This document shows, one piece after another, positions 1 through 7,532 of a DNA stretch of 64,000 nucleotides. Position 1 is the first letter of the stretch. The number at the start of each line of letters is the position of its first letter. A program made the position numbers and the translations under genes. Under the pieces are notes generated by a model. That model did not search any database, was not told where the DNA came from, and saw only the letters and a program-made list of their open reading frames with translations. Source of the stretch: an uncultured Pelagibacteraceae bacterium (GTDB taxonomy: Bacteria; Pseudomonadota; Alphaproteobacteria; Pelagibacterales; Pelagibacteraceae); assembly GCA_902600485.1 (NCBI GenBank), contig CACKJD010000003.1, positions 100,026 through 164,025 on the forward strand, given 5' to 3'.

Positions 1-544
1 TCAATCAGGTGCTGTAGGAGCTGCAACTAGCGGCATTGGAATCTTAAGAAGAACAGGTTCAGCAGTCTTAAAAGTTCAATTAGATGCATTAGAAACTGAG
101 GGAATAAGTAAAACAATTTCAAATCCAAAATTATTTTCTTTAGATAACCAAACAGCACAAATTAAACAAGGTGTTCAAATTCAATTACCTGGAAGTGGTG
201 ATAGTGCACCTCAGTTAGTTGATGCTGCTTTAATCTTAAAAATAAAACCAAGTATTATTGGTGATGGGAACGTGCTTTTGGAAATACAAGTTAATAACGA
301 CACTCCAGATAGAACTAATCCAGGTGCAGTTGGTATAAATAAAATGGAAATTACCACAAAGTTATTAGTAGCTGATGGCGATATTGTTGTAATTGGTGGT
401 ATTAAAAAGAATGACGTTGCTAGTTCAAAAGATGCTGTTCCAGGAGTTTCTAAAGTGCCTATTTTAGGAAAAATGTTTCAAGGTAACCAAAAATCAGATA
501 AACTAAATGAATTGTTGGTGTTTATAGCGCCGAGAATTTTATAA
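1..544 (+). CDS. pilQ: Type IV pilus secretin PilQ, C-terminal part (5' end outside window)
   Basis: The reading frame is open from base 2 to the stop at 542-544, so this is the 3' part of a longer gene. The roughly 180 residues seen are the conserved C-terminal secretin domain (type II/III secretin family). They show a segment LxxLExEGxxKTISNPK, then LDNQTAQIKQG, and the closing VPILGKMF signature. PilQ forms the outer-membrane ring through which the pilus exits. It sits 6 bases upstream of pilB, followed by pilC, which supports a pilus rather than a type II secretion role, although the domain alone cannot exclude GspD or MshL. The frame reaches the window edge, so any ATG inside this stretch is internal. 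Confidence 0.88.
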   Translation, partial: QSGAVGAATSGIGILRRTGSAVLKVQLDALETEGISKTISNPKLFSLDNQTAQIKQGVQIQLPGSGDSAPQLVDAALILKIKPSIIGDGNVLLEIQVNNDTPDRTNPGAVGINKMEITTKLLVADGDIVVIGGIKKNDVASSKDAVPGVSKVPILGKMFQGNQKSDKLNELLVFIAPRIL

Positions 545-550
545 TTTTTT

Positions 551-2302
551 ATGCTTAAAATTAGTAGAGAAAGTGAAATTAATTTAATCAACGTATTGAT
601 TGATAATGATGTTATTTCAGGAAAAGATTTAATTAATATTAAGAAAAAAAGCTCTGAAGGCAATAAATCACAAATTGAGGCTGTTTTTGATCTTAAACTT
701 ACTGATGAACAAAAAATATTAGATATTTTAGTTAAGGAACAGAATCTAGATATAATTGATTTAAAAAAAGTACAAGTCTCTCCGGATATAAAGACAGTAT
801 TACCTTCGAATTACATAAAGGTAAATTTTGTTGCTCCATTTAAAATGGATAAAAAAACACTTCATATTGCAATCCCAGATAGTTCTAAGTTAGCTCTAAT
901 GAGAAATTTAAAAGCGATTACAAAAAAAAATATAGAGTTGCACGCAGCACCTTTAAGCCAAATTTCTGAGTTTATAGAAAAAATATCTAGTGAGAGCGGT
1001 GAAGTTACTACAGCAACAATAAGAGAAGAAAATAGAGAAAAGCAAAAAACTTTTGATTCAGATTTAGGTGACGCCGGTGAAGTATTAGAAAAAGCACCAG
1101 AGGAAGATGTAGAAGCAATAGAAAATGAATCTGAGGTAATTAAGTTTAGTACAGCGGTAGTTGCCGAAGCAATTAAGAAGGGCGTCAGCGATATTCATAT
1201 CGAGCCTTATAGGTTTACATCTAGAGTAAGATATCGACTTGATGGAATGTTACAAGAACAAGAACAATATAAACAATTTTTACATGATAATTATGGTGCA
1301 GTTGTAACTCGTTTTAAAATCATGGGTAAACTAGATATTGCAGAACGTAGACTACCACAGGACGGTGCAATTAATTTTAAAATAGAAGGGAAGGTGGTTG
1401 ACCTTCGTTTATCTATTTTGCCAACAGCAAGTAATGAGAGAATTGTAATGCGTATCTTGAATAAAGATGCCGGAGACATAACTCTTGAACAATTAAATTT
1501 TGAAGAACAAGATTTAAAAAGTCTGAGAAAATCAATTCACTCCACACAAGGTCTTATATTAGTTACTGGACCAACTGGATCAGGAAAATCAACTACTCTT
1601 TATAGTATTCTGAAAGAAGTGAGCAAACCTCACTTAAATATTTTAACCGCAGAAGATCCTGTTGAATATGAATTAGATGGTGTTGGACAGGTTCAAATTA
1701 AAGATCATATTGGTTTAACATTTGCCTCAGCACTAAGATCTTTTTTAAGACAAGACCCAGAAATAATTTTAGTTGGAGAGATGCGGGATAAGGAAACTGT
1801 TGATATAGGATTGAAAGCAGCACTTACAGGTCACTTAGTTTTTAGTACCCTTCACACTAATGATGCACCAAGTACGATTACAAGATTGCAAAACATGGGA
1901 ACGCCTGATTATCTAATTAGTGCTGCAACTCAACTAGTTGTTGCTCAAAGACTTGCTAGAAAAAATTGTAAAAATTGTAAAATTCCAGATGACGATGTAA
2001 ATCCTAAAGTATTACAAGATTTAGGATTTAGTGCAGAGCAAGCATCAAGAGTTAAAGCAATCAAAGGAAAAGGGTGTGAAACTTGTAGTAATACTGGATA
2101 CAAAGGTAGACAAGGAATTTATGAAATATTAGTTGTTTCAAAACCTTTAAAAGAAGCAATTTTGAGAAAAGCCACTACACCTGAACTAAGACAGATTGCT
2201 GTAAAAGAAGGTTTTCAAACAATGCAAGATATGGGAAAAAGATTAATTGCTAGTGGAGATCTAAATTTTAGAGAATATGAAAGAGTTCTCTCAAACGAAT
2301 AA
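551..2302 (+). CDS. pilB: Type IV pilus extension ATPase PilB (GspE family)
   Basis: Hexameric cytoplasmic ATPase that powers pilus polymerisation. The 583 residues match the usual length. The N-terminal ~150 residues fit a GspE/MshE N-terminal domain. The ATPase core has Walker A GPTGSGKST at about 340-348, the Walker B/Asp-box region with ILVGEMRD near 406 and the His-box GHLVFSTLHTND. A tetracysteine zinc site (CKNC near 472 and CETC near 509) separates it from PilT, which lacks zinc Cys. It lies between pilQ and pilC with 6- and 15-base gaps, so it is clearly in one operon. MshE/GspE is the alternative name, but pilT and PilY1 downstream favour PilB. Confidence 0.93.
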   Translation: MLKISRESEINLINVLIDNDVISGKDLINIKKKSSEGNKSQIEAVFDLKLTDEQKILDILVKEQNLDIIDLKKVQVSPDIKTVLPSNYIKVNFVAPFKMDKKTLHIAIPDSSKLALMRNLKAITKKNIELHAAPLSQISEFIEKISSESGEVTTATIREENREKQKTFDSDLGDAGEVLEKAPEEDVEAIENESEVIKFSTAVVAEAIKKGVSDIHIEPYRFTSRVRYRLDGMLQEQEQYKQFLHDNYGAVVTRFKIMGKLDIAERRLPQDGAINFKIEGKVVDLRLSILPTASNERIVMRILNKDAGDITLEQLNFEEQDLKSLRKSIHSTQGLILVTGPTGSGKSTTLYSILKEVSKPHLNILTAEDPVEYELDGVGQVQIKDHIGLTFASALRSFLRQDPEIILVGEMRDKETVDIGLKAALTGHLVFSTLHTNDAPSTITRLQNMGTPDYLISAATQLVVAQRLARKNCKNCKIPDDDVNPKVLQDLGFSAEQASRVKAIKGKGCETCSNTGYKGRQGIYEILVVSKPLKEAILRKATTPELRQIAVKEGFQTMQDMGKRLIASGDLNFREYERVLSNE

Positions 2303-2317
2303 AATAATTAATTTGTT

Positions 2318-3562
2318 ATGGATACTTTTGCATATAAAGGAATTTCTGACGGTAAGTATGTAGAAGGTGAAATTGAGGCCATTAATTCCGATGAGGCTTC
2401 TCACAAACTCAAAGAACAAAAAATAATAATCACTAATTTAGTTAGAGCTGCCAAAGGTAAAAAAAAAGATGAAAAAAAAGGTGAAAAGAAGAAAAGTAGT
2501 TTTTCTTTATTTGGCAAAAAGAAAGCAAAAGTTGAAGATGTTTTGATTTTTTCCAAGCAATTTGCAACTATGGTTAAGGCAGGATTGCCAATTCTTCAAG
2601 TTTTAACAATGTTGAGAGATCAGCTTGAAAGCCCTGCAATGAAAGAGGTTGTAGAGGATATTAGAAAAAGTTTGGAGGGTGGAGTTACTCTCTCAAAGTG
2701 TTTCGAGAAATATCCTGAACTGTTTGATAATATATATGTCAATCTAATTAAAGCAGGTGAAGCCAGCGGTAAGCTGGATGTTTTCTTATTAAAGATTGTA
2801 GATTCTCTTGAAAAAAAAGAAAATATTAAGAAAAAAATTAAAGGTGCACTAATGTATCCAGGTATTATGTTCACAGTCGCAATTACCGTTAGTGCCTTCA
2901 TGTTAATAAAAGTAGTTCCAGTTTTTGCTAAAATGTATGATGGAATGGGGATAGAGCTACCTGCAGCAACTGCAACAATCATGGCAATGAGTGATTTTTT
3001 AAGAGGAGCGGGAGGGATGATACTGCTCTTAAGTATTATAACTTTTGTAATCACTTTTAGGTATTTAACTGCAAGAAATGAAAAGTTAAAATACGCTTGG
3101 CATAAGCAAGTTTTAAAACTTCCTATATTCGGCGACATGATATTAAAATCTATGTTGGCAAGAATTTCCTTAATTATGGGAAATTTAAGTGCAGCAGGTG
3201 TGAACTTGTTAGAAAGTATAGAAATCGCAAAATCTGTAAGTAACAATGTTGTTGTATTAGAGTCTTTAGAAAATGTTAAGAAAGGTGTTTTCTCAGGAGA
3301 TACTTTGACAAAATTATTTTTGAGAGATCCACTTTTTCCTCCAACATTTAGTCAATTAATATCTGTAGGCGAACAAACAGGACAACTTGATGAAATGTTT
3401 GGATCAGTTGCGAAATATTATGAAGCAGAATTTGATACTGTAGTTGAAAATTTATCTGCTTTAATTGAACCAATTATGATTGTCTTTATGGGTTTAATGA
3501 TTGGTGGATTAATGATTGCAATGTACTCTCCAATATTTAACGTAGGTGCTTTAATTGGTTAA
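2318..3562 (+). CDS. pilC: Type IV pilus inner-membrane platform protein PilC (GspF family)
   Basis: Polytopic inner-membrane protein that couples the PilB/PilT motors to pilin addition and removal. At 414 residues it has normal GspF length. Two homologous cytoplasmic GspF domains (about 75-195 and 275-395) start with the typical FSKQFATMVKAGLPI and MLARISLIMGNLSAAGVNL patterns. Hydrophobic segments lie near 182-205, 230-250 and 385-410. A Lys/Glu-rich linker (about 47-70) follows the N-terminal segment. The gene ends 3 bases from the convergent RsbW-like gene, with no obvious terminator hairpin between them. Confidence 0.92.
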   Translation: MDTFAYKGISDGKYVEGEIEAINSDEASHKLKEQKIIITNLVRAAKGKKKDEKKGEKKKSSFSLFGKKKAKVEDVLIFSKQFATMVKAGLPILQVLTMLRDQLESPAMKEVVEDIRKSLEGGVTLSKCFEKYPELFDNIYVNLIKAGEASGKLDVFLLKIVDSLEKKENIKKKIKGALMYPGIMFTVAITVSAFMLIKVVPVFAKMYDGMGIELPAATATIMAMSDFLRGAGGMILLLSIITFVITFRYLTARNEKLKYAWHKQVLKLPIFGDMILKSMLARISLIMGNLSAAGVNLLESIEIAKSVSNNVVVLESLENVKKGVFSGDTLTKLFLRDPLFPPTFSQLISVGEQTGQLDEMFGSVAKYYEAEFDTVVENLSALIEPIMIVFMGLMIGGLMIAMYSPIFNVGALIG

Positions 3563-3565
3563 AAA

Positions 3566-3997
3566 TTATAATTGTTTAGTTAAAACCAAATGATTGATCC
3601 AAGGTTTTTTTCCATCCTTAAATTCTACAGCATCCATTATTTCTTGAATAAAAAATGTGCCTAAGCCCCCAGGCTTAACATTGTCTATTTCTCTGTGTTT
3701 TACTTTCTTTGGATCTACTGGAGTACCTCTATCATAAAATGCAATTTGGAGTTTGTTATTTTCACAACTGATTTCTACCACCATTAATTCATTTGGTTTA
3801 GCGGCATTTTTAAAAGCATGCTTCACAATATTTTGTGCAGCCTCAGCAATAGCTAATACTAACTCATCTTTTAATTCTTGTTGAATATGAAGTTTTTCAA
3901 AAACATCCCTACAAAAAGTTCTTACCTCTCTTAAACTAGATGTGTCTACTAAAAATGCTTTTTTTTCTGTATGATCTTGGTGAGCAATTTCACTCAT
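3566..3997 (-). CDS. RsbW-like serine kinase / anti-sigma factor (GHKL ATPase)
   Basis: A 143-residue single-domain HATPase_c protein of the RsbW/SpoIIAB type. Visible motifs are the N box with Asn56 in ELVLAIAEAAQNIVKHAF, the G1 box DRGTP near 89-93 and the G2 box GGLGTFFI near 110-117. In characterised systems such kinases bind and phosphorylate a STAS antagonist and otherwise hold a sigma factor or another target. Here it follows two STAS genes by 6 bases on the same strand, so a kinase-antagonist pair is expected. Neither the motifs nor the surroundings identify the target: no sigma factor gene is in the window. A PP2C phosphatase that could reset the antagonists is 5 kb away at 8887-10938. 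Confidence 0.85.
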   Translation of the reverse strand: MSEIAHQDHTEKKAFLVDTSSLREVRTFCRDVFEKLHIQQELKDELVLAIAEAAQNIVKHAFKNAAKPNELMVVEISCENNKLQIAFYDRGTPVDPKKVKHREIDNVKPGGLGTFFIQEIMDAVEFKDGKKPWINHLVLTKQL

Positions 3998-4003
3998 AAA
4001 ATT

Positions 4004-4303
4004 TTATTCTAGGTTTAGTATTTGTTCTAATTTTGCCATCATAATAACTTTAAGAACAGACTTGCTCACATCTTTGATTATTACTTTTGTACTTTTTTCT
4101 AACGCCTTTTGATGACTTTCAATTAATACAGATATTCCTGAAGAGTCCATGTATTGCACATTACTTAAATTTAAATGAACTTCTTTCCCAGCATCGATAT
4201 GAGGAAAAATTACTTCTTTTGCTTTTTCCGTTACATCCATGTCTATCTCACCATCAAGATGGATAGTTGCTATATTTCCTTCTTCAGTAACTTTGTAACT
4301 CAT
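4004..4303 (-). CDS. STAS-domain anti-sigma factor antagonist (copy 2)
   Basis: A 99-residue RsbV/SpoIIAA-like protein consisting of one STAS domain. The phosphorylation loop reads YMDSSGISVL, with candidate phosphoacceptor Ser54/Ser55. It is a close paralogue of the upstream gene at 4300-4584; both start MSYK and share GEIDMDV, EVHLNLS and the MDSSGISVLIES loop. It diverges after residue ~65, where it has a longer C-terminus ending in KLEQILNLE. Its ATG overlaps the stop of copy 1 by 4 bases, indicating translational coupling. The kinase gene follows immediately. Family knowledge: the unphosphorylated form sequesters the kinase; phosphorylation inactivates it. Confidence 0.85.
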   Translation of the reverse strand: MSYKVTEEGNIATIHLDGEIDMDVTEKAKEVIFPHIDAGKEVHLNLSNVQYMDSSGISVLIESHQKALEKSTKVIIKDVSKSVLKVIMMAKLEQILNLE

Positions 4304-4584
4304 AAAAATTTCCTCGCCATTGCTAAAACTTTTTCAACTGGTTTACTAACTTCAACCAATTCAAATTTTGTATTTTTTTGTTCAGATAATTTTTTACTTT
4401 CGATTAATACAGAAATTCCAGATGAATCCATGTAATCAACTTTACTTAAATTTAAATGCACCTCATGTCCTGCTTCAATTAAAGGTAAGATTGTTTGCCT
4501 TGCTTTATCTGCCACATCCATATCAATTTCTCCCGTTAAGTGAACTATTCTTGAGTTTCCTTCCTCTTCAATTTTATATGACAT
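4300..4584 (-). CDS. STAS-domain anti-sigma factor antagonist (copy 1)
   Basis: A 94-residue single STAS domain, first gene of the minus-strand trio STAS-STAS-kinase. The loop DSSG at 53-56 is intact, so it should be phosphorylatable. Most of the first 62 residues are shared with copy 2, and the C-terminal helix differs. The upstream gap of about 180 bases is shared with the divergent pilin genes, so the two transcription units could be co-regulated. A weak sigma70-like match (TTGAGC, 16-base spacer, TAAACT) lies at 4596-4623 on this strand, but in such AT-rich DNA this is not strong evidence. Confidence 0.85.
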   Translation of the reverse strand: MSYKIEEEGNSRIVHLTGEIDMDVADKARQTILPLIEAGHEVHLNLSKVDYMDSSGISVLIESKKLSEQKNTKFELVEVSKPVEKVLAMARKFL

Positions 4585-4767
4585 ATTTTATGATTAGTTT
4601 AACAAATTTTTAATAATGCTCAATATGATCAGATAAAACAATTTTTATCCAGAAAAAAAATTTTTGACTATAAAATAAAGAAATTAAAGGGTTTTAAAGT
4701 ATTTACATATAGAAAAAATATTTATAAAAATTACATTATATTAATATTAATAAATAAAGAGGTTTAA

Positions 4768-5226
4768 ATGAAAAATACTAAAGGTTTTACTCTTATTGAA
4801 TTGCTAGTTGTTGTTGCAATCATTGGAATTCTTGCTGCTGTAGGAACAGTTGCTTACACAGGTTACACTGGTGCAGCAAAAAAGAATTCTTCTAAAACTA
4901 TGCATTCAAATGCTGTGAAGTTTCTGACCGCAGAAATCACAAAATGTGATTTAAATCCAAGTGGAGAATCAATGGGAACAGCTTGCTCAGGTCTAACTAC
5001 AGCTGCTCTATGGGCTGCTGCTTATGACGGTTTTACTTCTGATAAAAATCCTCACGATAGTGGCGACGGTGTCACAGTGGGTGAAGCTGGGGATGAAGAA
5101 GGTCAGTTATATCTAACCGCAACGGAGGCAGATACTGCTACTGGGGCTGCAGCATTCATTACTATAAAAATGAAAACAGCTAAGACTGGTGGTGAGGATC
5201 TTTCCGCTAAAGTAACAATTGAATAA
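4768..5226 (+). CDS. Type IV pilin, PilA-like major pilin candidate 1
   Basis: A 152-residue prepilin with a short basic leader MKNTKG and a cleavage site G6/F7. It is followed by the canonical hydrophobic helix FTLIELLVVVAIIGILAAVG with Glu at mature position 5. The globular domain is acidic and contains two cysteines (around 55-70) that could form a disulfide. It is preceded by an AAAGAGG ribosome-binding site just upstream of the ATG, stronger than most in this window, consistent with high expression. It is paired with a second pilin directly downstream. Which of the two is the major fibre subunit cannot be decided from sequence. A prepilin peptidase (PilD) is not in this window. Confidence 0.9.
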   Translation: MKNTKGFTLIELLVVVAIIGILAAVGTVAYTGYTGAAKKNSSKTMHSNAVKFLTAEITKCDLNPSGESMGTACSGLTTAALWAAAYDGFTSDKNPHDSGDGVTVGEAGDEEGQLYLTATEADTATGAAAFITIKMKTAKTGGEDLSAKVTIE

Positions 5227-5236
5227 AAAAATTTTG

Positions 5237-5653
5237 ATGACTAGAAGCTCTGGCTTTACTTTAATAGAGCTTCTAGTTGTTGTCGCCATTATTGGAATAC
5301 TTTCAGCTGTGGGGACACTTGCTTACACTGGATATGTTAGTGGTGCTAAAAAAAGTTCAGCAGAAAATTATCTTCAACAAATTTCTTTAGCTCAAACAGA
5401 AGAATATTCAAGCACAGGTGAATATTTCATAAGTGCCTCAGGAACAGCAAGTGCTTGTACCGCAGGCGCAGATTCTTCAAGCGAATTAGAAACTAATTTA
5501 TTCTCAGGAGAAAATGTTTTACCTGATGATATAGATTTTCAATTCTGTGTTTATGGGACTGGGGCAACATACACCGCGGTCGCAGATGATAGTGACGGTT
5601 GCGTTATTTCACTAAATAGAAATGGATCACCGTCCAGATCAGGTTGTAATTAG
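5237..5653 (+). CDS. Type IV pilin, PilA/PilE-like pilin candidate 2
   Basis: Prepilin with leader MTRSSG, cleavage before Phe, and helix FTLIELLVVVAIIGILSAVG including Glu5. I chose the ATG at 5237, which gives a 6-residue leader; an in-frame TTG at 5219 would give a longer leader overlapping pilin 1. The mature part resembles PilE/ComP-type minor or major pilins: an amphipathic segment with SAENYLQQISLAQTEEYSSTG and a C-terminal Cys pair region (FCVYG, GCVISL, final SGCN). It is 138 residues from the chosen start. The transcript probably includes pilin 1. A hairpin followed by T residues lies just after the stop. Confidence 0.88.
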   Translation: MTRSSGFTLIELLVVVAIIGILSAVGTLAYTGYVSGAKKSSAENYLQQISLAQTEEYSSTGEYFISASGTASACTAGADSSSELETNLFSGENVLPDDIDFQFCVYGTGATYTAVADDSDGCVISLNRNGSPSRSGCN

Positions 5654-5660
5654 CAGTGCT

Positions 5661-5680
5661 TCAACTTAAAAGTTGATTTT
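5661..5680 (+). terminator. Possible weak intrinsic terminator after the pilin pair
   Basis: TCAACT at 5661-5666 and AGTTGA at 5671-5676 form a 6-bp stem with a 4-base loop, followed by TTTT. It is short and AT-rich, so it may only partly terminate. It would help keep pilin mRNA more abundant than the downstream genes. Confidence 0.4.
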
Positions 5681-5710
5681 GTAAAACAAATATTTTATCT
5701 AAAATCGGTT

Positions 5711-6001
5711 ATGAAAAAAATATTTTTGATAATAGCTTCTTTGTTTTTTTTAACAGGGTGCAGTCAGTATTCTGCAATGCTAGCTCCAAGCTTTACTCTA
5801 GTTGAAACAGGTAGCGTACTTCAAGCTTCATCTGCTTATGGCAGATCATACGGTTTAAGTATTGTAAAACAAAATGTTTCAGAAGAATTAAGCGTTGAAA
5901 GAATATGTGAAACTCATCATAGTTCAGATTTATCTAAAATTTTCTTTGAGACGCAAGATAGAGATAATTGTATCTTTGATCCAATGAGTATTTATAGATA
6001 G
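5711..6001 (+). CDS. Small lipoprotein of unknown function
   Basis: A 96-residue protein with a lipoprotein signal: basic MKK, a hydrophobic stretch, then the lipobox LTGC with Cys17 as lipidation site. The mature part is about 80 residues, with two further Cys (near 66 and 87), and is rich in Ser. I recognise no domain. It lies between the pilins and the TPR/beta-barrel gene in the same direction. A pilotin-like or envelope-accessory role for the pilus is possible from position only. Nothing in the sequence shows a catalytic function. Confidence 0.75.
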   Translation: MKKIFLIIASLFFLTGCSQYSAMLAPSFTLVETGSVLQASSAYGRSYGLSIVKQNVSEELSVERICETHHSSDLSKIFFETQDRDNCIFDPMSIYR

Positions 6002-6078
6002 TAAAATTTTAAAATTTTTTTTAGCCAAAATTTAATAACAGTCTCTAATTTTCCTTGTCTTTAATAGCTTTTTAAAAA

Positions 6079-6106
6079 TTGATATTTTAAACAATTTATC
6101 TATTCT
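6079..6106 (+). promoter_or_regulatory. Possible sigma70-type promoter before the TPR/barrel gene
   Basis: TTGATA at 6079-6084, a 16-base spacer and TATTCT at 6101-6106. The predicted start would fall only about 2 bases before the ATG at 6115, giving a nearly leaderless mRNA. Chance matches are common in AT-rich DNA. Confidence 0.25.
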
Positions 6107-6114
6107 GCTGGTTT

Positions 6115-7422
6115 ATGAAATTTTGTGTTTCTAAATACATCTGGAAAAATATTTTTATAAACTTTTTAGTTTTATTCATTTTTATACTTCCATCTTTCTC
6201 GGTAGAGAAAAATATTACCTACATGCAAATCTTACAGAAACCGAGAGATTTAGATTTGAATTTAAAATATGCGCAACAACAAGGTAAAATGGGAAACTTT
6301 AAACAAACCATTTCAACTCTTGAGAGATTAACAATGTTATATCCAGACAATATTGAAATTAAATTATATTTATTATCAGTGTTGGTACAAATTGACTCTC
6401 CAGATAAAGCAAGAAGTTTGATTGAGGAAATGAAACTTAGAACTGATCTTGAGTCAGAAGATCTAGAAACATTACAAGAGATAGAGCAAGATTTAAAAGA
6501 TAAAGAACCGGGTTTATGGAATTTTAATGCAGATATTAGCATTGCAAGTTTAATTAGCAATAATGTTAATAGTGTATCTAAAACAAGAAAACAAAGTGAG
6601 TCAGATGAAGTTGCAGAATTTACCTCGCCAATGTTTGATAAGACTAGTAGTGGAGGAATAAGTTTTTCAGCTACCAGACCAATTGGTGAAGAGTCTTCTT
6701 TCTTAGCAAACATTTCCCACACAACATCCAATCAACATCAAGAACATGATGATGATTTTCAATCTTATGGATTAACTCTTGGTTTAGATACAGTATTGGG
6801 CGGTCAAAGCTTAAGTCCATATTTTACTATAAGCAAATCTGATTATCATACAGATGCAGACAGTTTTTCTACAGGGATGGGCATAGGTGGTTTTTTTACA
6901 GTTGGTGAGAGACATTCATTTAGTTACGGTTATGCATTTTCAGATTCAAAAGGAAACCATAATTCATCTGATGACACTGCACAAGAAACAAATTCTATTG
7001 GTCATGGTTATACATTAAATCATGATTATATTTTAACTGAAATTATATCTACTTCAATTGGTTTAGGTTACAGTGATACTGATGCAAGAGTAGATGCTGG
7101 AAATGATTATGAAACTTATGATTTTAGTTTAGGAATAAATTTAGCATTTCCCTGGGCCTATATTGCAATCACTAACGGTATGAGTTTCAATGATTATAAA
7201 AAAAGAGACACGAGCGTTACCTCAGATAGAGTTAGGTCAGATTTTGCAAATACATTTGACATTATGTTAACTAAAGCCATTGGAGATATCTTTCCTGTAA
7301 TAGATCCAAACAGAAATTTATTTATAAACTTATCTTATGAAAAAGTAATTTCAGAGGGAAATGCTTTAAATTATGATTATCATGCAGATTCTTATTCATT
7401 TAGCTTAACAAAATCATTTTGA
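6115..7422 (+). CDS. Outer-membrane protein with N-terminal TPR region and C-terminal beta-barrel
   Basis: A 435-residue exported protein. Residues 1-30 are a signal-like hydrophobic segment (FLVLFIFILPSFS). About 40-150 are helical with TPR-like repeats (for example LKYAQQQGKMGNFKQTISTL and the next LTMLYPDNIEIKLYLLSVL). From about 150 to the end are alternating amphipathic beta strands rich in Gly, Ser and aromatic residues, ending in Phe (SFSLTKSF), typical of an outer-membrane barrel. The architecture resembles Slam/DUF560-type surface-lipoprotein exporters, but I cannot confirm that family. It is followed by FecR and CHASE2 genes, which suggests an envelope-signalling or surface-display role. 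It is not part of the core pilus machine. Confidence 0.75.
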   Translation: MKFCVSKYIWKNIFINFLVLFIFILPSFSVEKNITYMQILQKPRDLDLNLKYAQQQGKMGNFKQTISTLERLTMLYPDNIEIKLYLLSVLVQIDSPDKARSLIEEMKLRTDLESEDLETLQEIEQDLKDKEPGLWNFNADISIASLISNNVNSVSKTRKQSESDEVAEFTSPMFDKTSSGGISFSATRPIGEESSFLANISHTTSNQHQEHDDDFQSYGLTLGLDTVLGGQSLSPYFTISKSDYHTDADSFSTGMGIGGFFTVGERHSFSYGYAFSDSKGNHNSSDDTAQETNSIGHGYTLNHDYILTEIISTSIGLGYSDTDARVDAGNDYETYDFSLGINLAFPWAYIAITNGMSFNDYKKRDTSVTSDRVRSDFANTFDIMLTKAIGDIFPVIDPNRNLFINLSYEKVISEGNALNYDYHADSYSFSLTKSF

Positions 7423-7532
7423 AAAAAAAATTATCGGATAAGGCGAAAAATGCTTAAAAACTTAACAATTTTCCTGATCAAACTGAGCTAAAAACAGTTT
7501 ATTTTTGAGAAAAAAATGTTATTTTTTGCGAA

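Noticed and set aside
2620..3246. A 208-residue minus-strand open frame
   Set aside because: Lies wholly inside pilC and is an antisense shadow with no family features.
551..3562. pilB-pilC read as type II secretion gspE-gspF
   Set aside because: Linked pilT, PilV/W/X-like pilins and PilY1 make a type IV pilus more likely.
4664..4692. TTGACT resembling a -35 box upstream of the first pilin
   Set aside because: No acceptable -10 at normal spacing, and AT-rich DNA makes such matches common. The region 4585-4767 certainly holds divergent promoters, but I cannot place them.
7480..7506. AAACTG/CAGTTT hairpin followed by ATTTTT before the FecR gene
   Set aside because: Six-bp AT-rich stem with a 9-base loop; too weak to call a terminator.
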